This document shows, piece by piece, positions 63,870 through 64,000 of a stretch of 64,000 nt of DNA. Location of the stretch: positions 9,920,001-9,984,000 of the forward strand of contig NC_135034.1 of NCBI RefSeq assembly GCF_051020975.1, read 5' to 3'. How positions within the stretch are numbered: the first letter of the stretch is position 1; every line of letters begins with the position of its first letter. The DNA comes from Osmia lignaria lignaria (lineage: Eukaryota > Arthropoda > Insecta > Hymenoptera > Megachilidae). The notes under the pieces were generated by a model that worked only from the letters and a program-made list of their open reading frames with translations, had not been told where the DNA came from and made no database searches. The translations under genes were made by a program, and so were the position numbers.

Positions 63870-64000
63870 GTAAGTCTAATAACCTATCTTTTATCTCAAT
63901 GTATTCCCTCCGCGTTTTCTCGCCATAGTCAATTTGAAGTCGTTGTACGCCACATGTCGCTGCTAGGCAACAGGTCACCTAACAAACGCTGAGCGCCGGC

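Noticed and set aside
1..64000. CRISPR array, phage or bacterial defence system
   Set aside because: The window is eukaryotic, with spliced genes. No regularly spaced direct repeats or prokaryotic gene clusters exist.

Overview
The window looks like part of an insect nuclear genome, most likely a hymenopteran and probably a bee. The basis is split genes with short introns, long CpG-rich non-coding stretches beside an AT-rich gene cluster, and protein sequences that read as insect versions of conserved animal genes. There are no bacterial-style operons, no CRISPR arrays and no intact transposase genes.

Layout. (1) Positions 1 to about 50,508 contain no convincing coding exon. I read this block as the 5' part of a giant first intron of outspread (osp, the insect orthologue of MPRIP/M-RIP), because the first coding exon of that gene lies on the minus strand at 50,649-50,509 with a good donor site and no later exon is visible. 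The intron holds two copies of an unusual palindromic repeat built on tRNA-like modules (10,650-11,365 and 39,589-39,936), some trinucleotide microsatellites and several short perfect palindromes. (2) 50,650-52,713 is the head-to-head interval between osp (minus) and TMEM11 (plus). Base composition changes abruptly near 52,060, from mixed, CpG-rich DNA to AT-rich DNA. (3) 52,714-57,478 holds two convergent genes: TMEM11/PMI (plus, three coding exons, 175 aa, mitochondrial inner-membrane protein for cristae shape) and a DHRS7B-like short-chain dehydrogenase (minus, six coding exons, 317 aa). (4) 58,029-62,424 (minus) is a ten-exon coiled-coil gene, ODAD3/CCDC151, an outer dynein arm docking factor of motile cilia and flagella; one of its introns appears to be GC-AG. 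(5) 62,425-63,781 is a divergent promoter interval. It leads into the first coding exon (63,782-63,869, plus) of an unidentified secreted or membrane protein whose remainder lies beyond the window.

The genes do not form a pathway. The most notable points are the osp-TMEM11-DHRS7B neighbourhood, which resembles (from memory) the human 17p11.2 set MPRIP, TMEM11 and DHRS7B; a conserved Cys/His pattern in osp exon 1; and the inverted tRNA-like repeats. All exon structures were built by hand from reading frames and splice sites, without transcript data.
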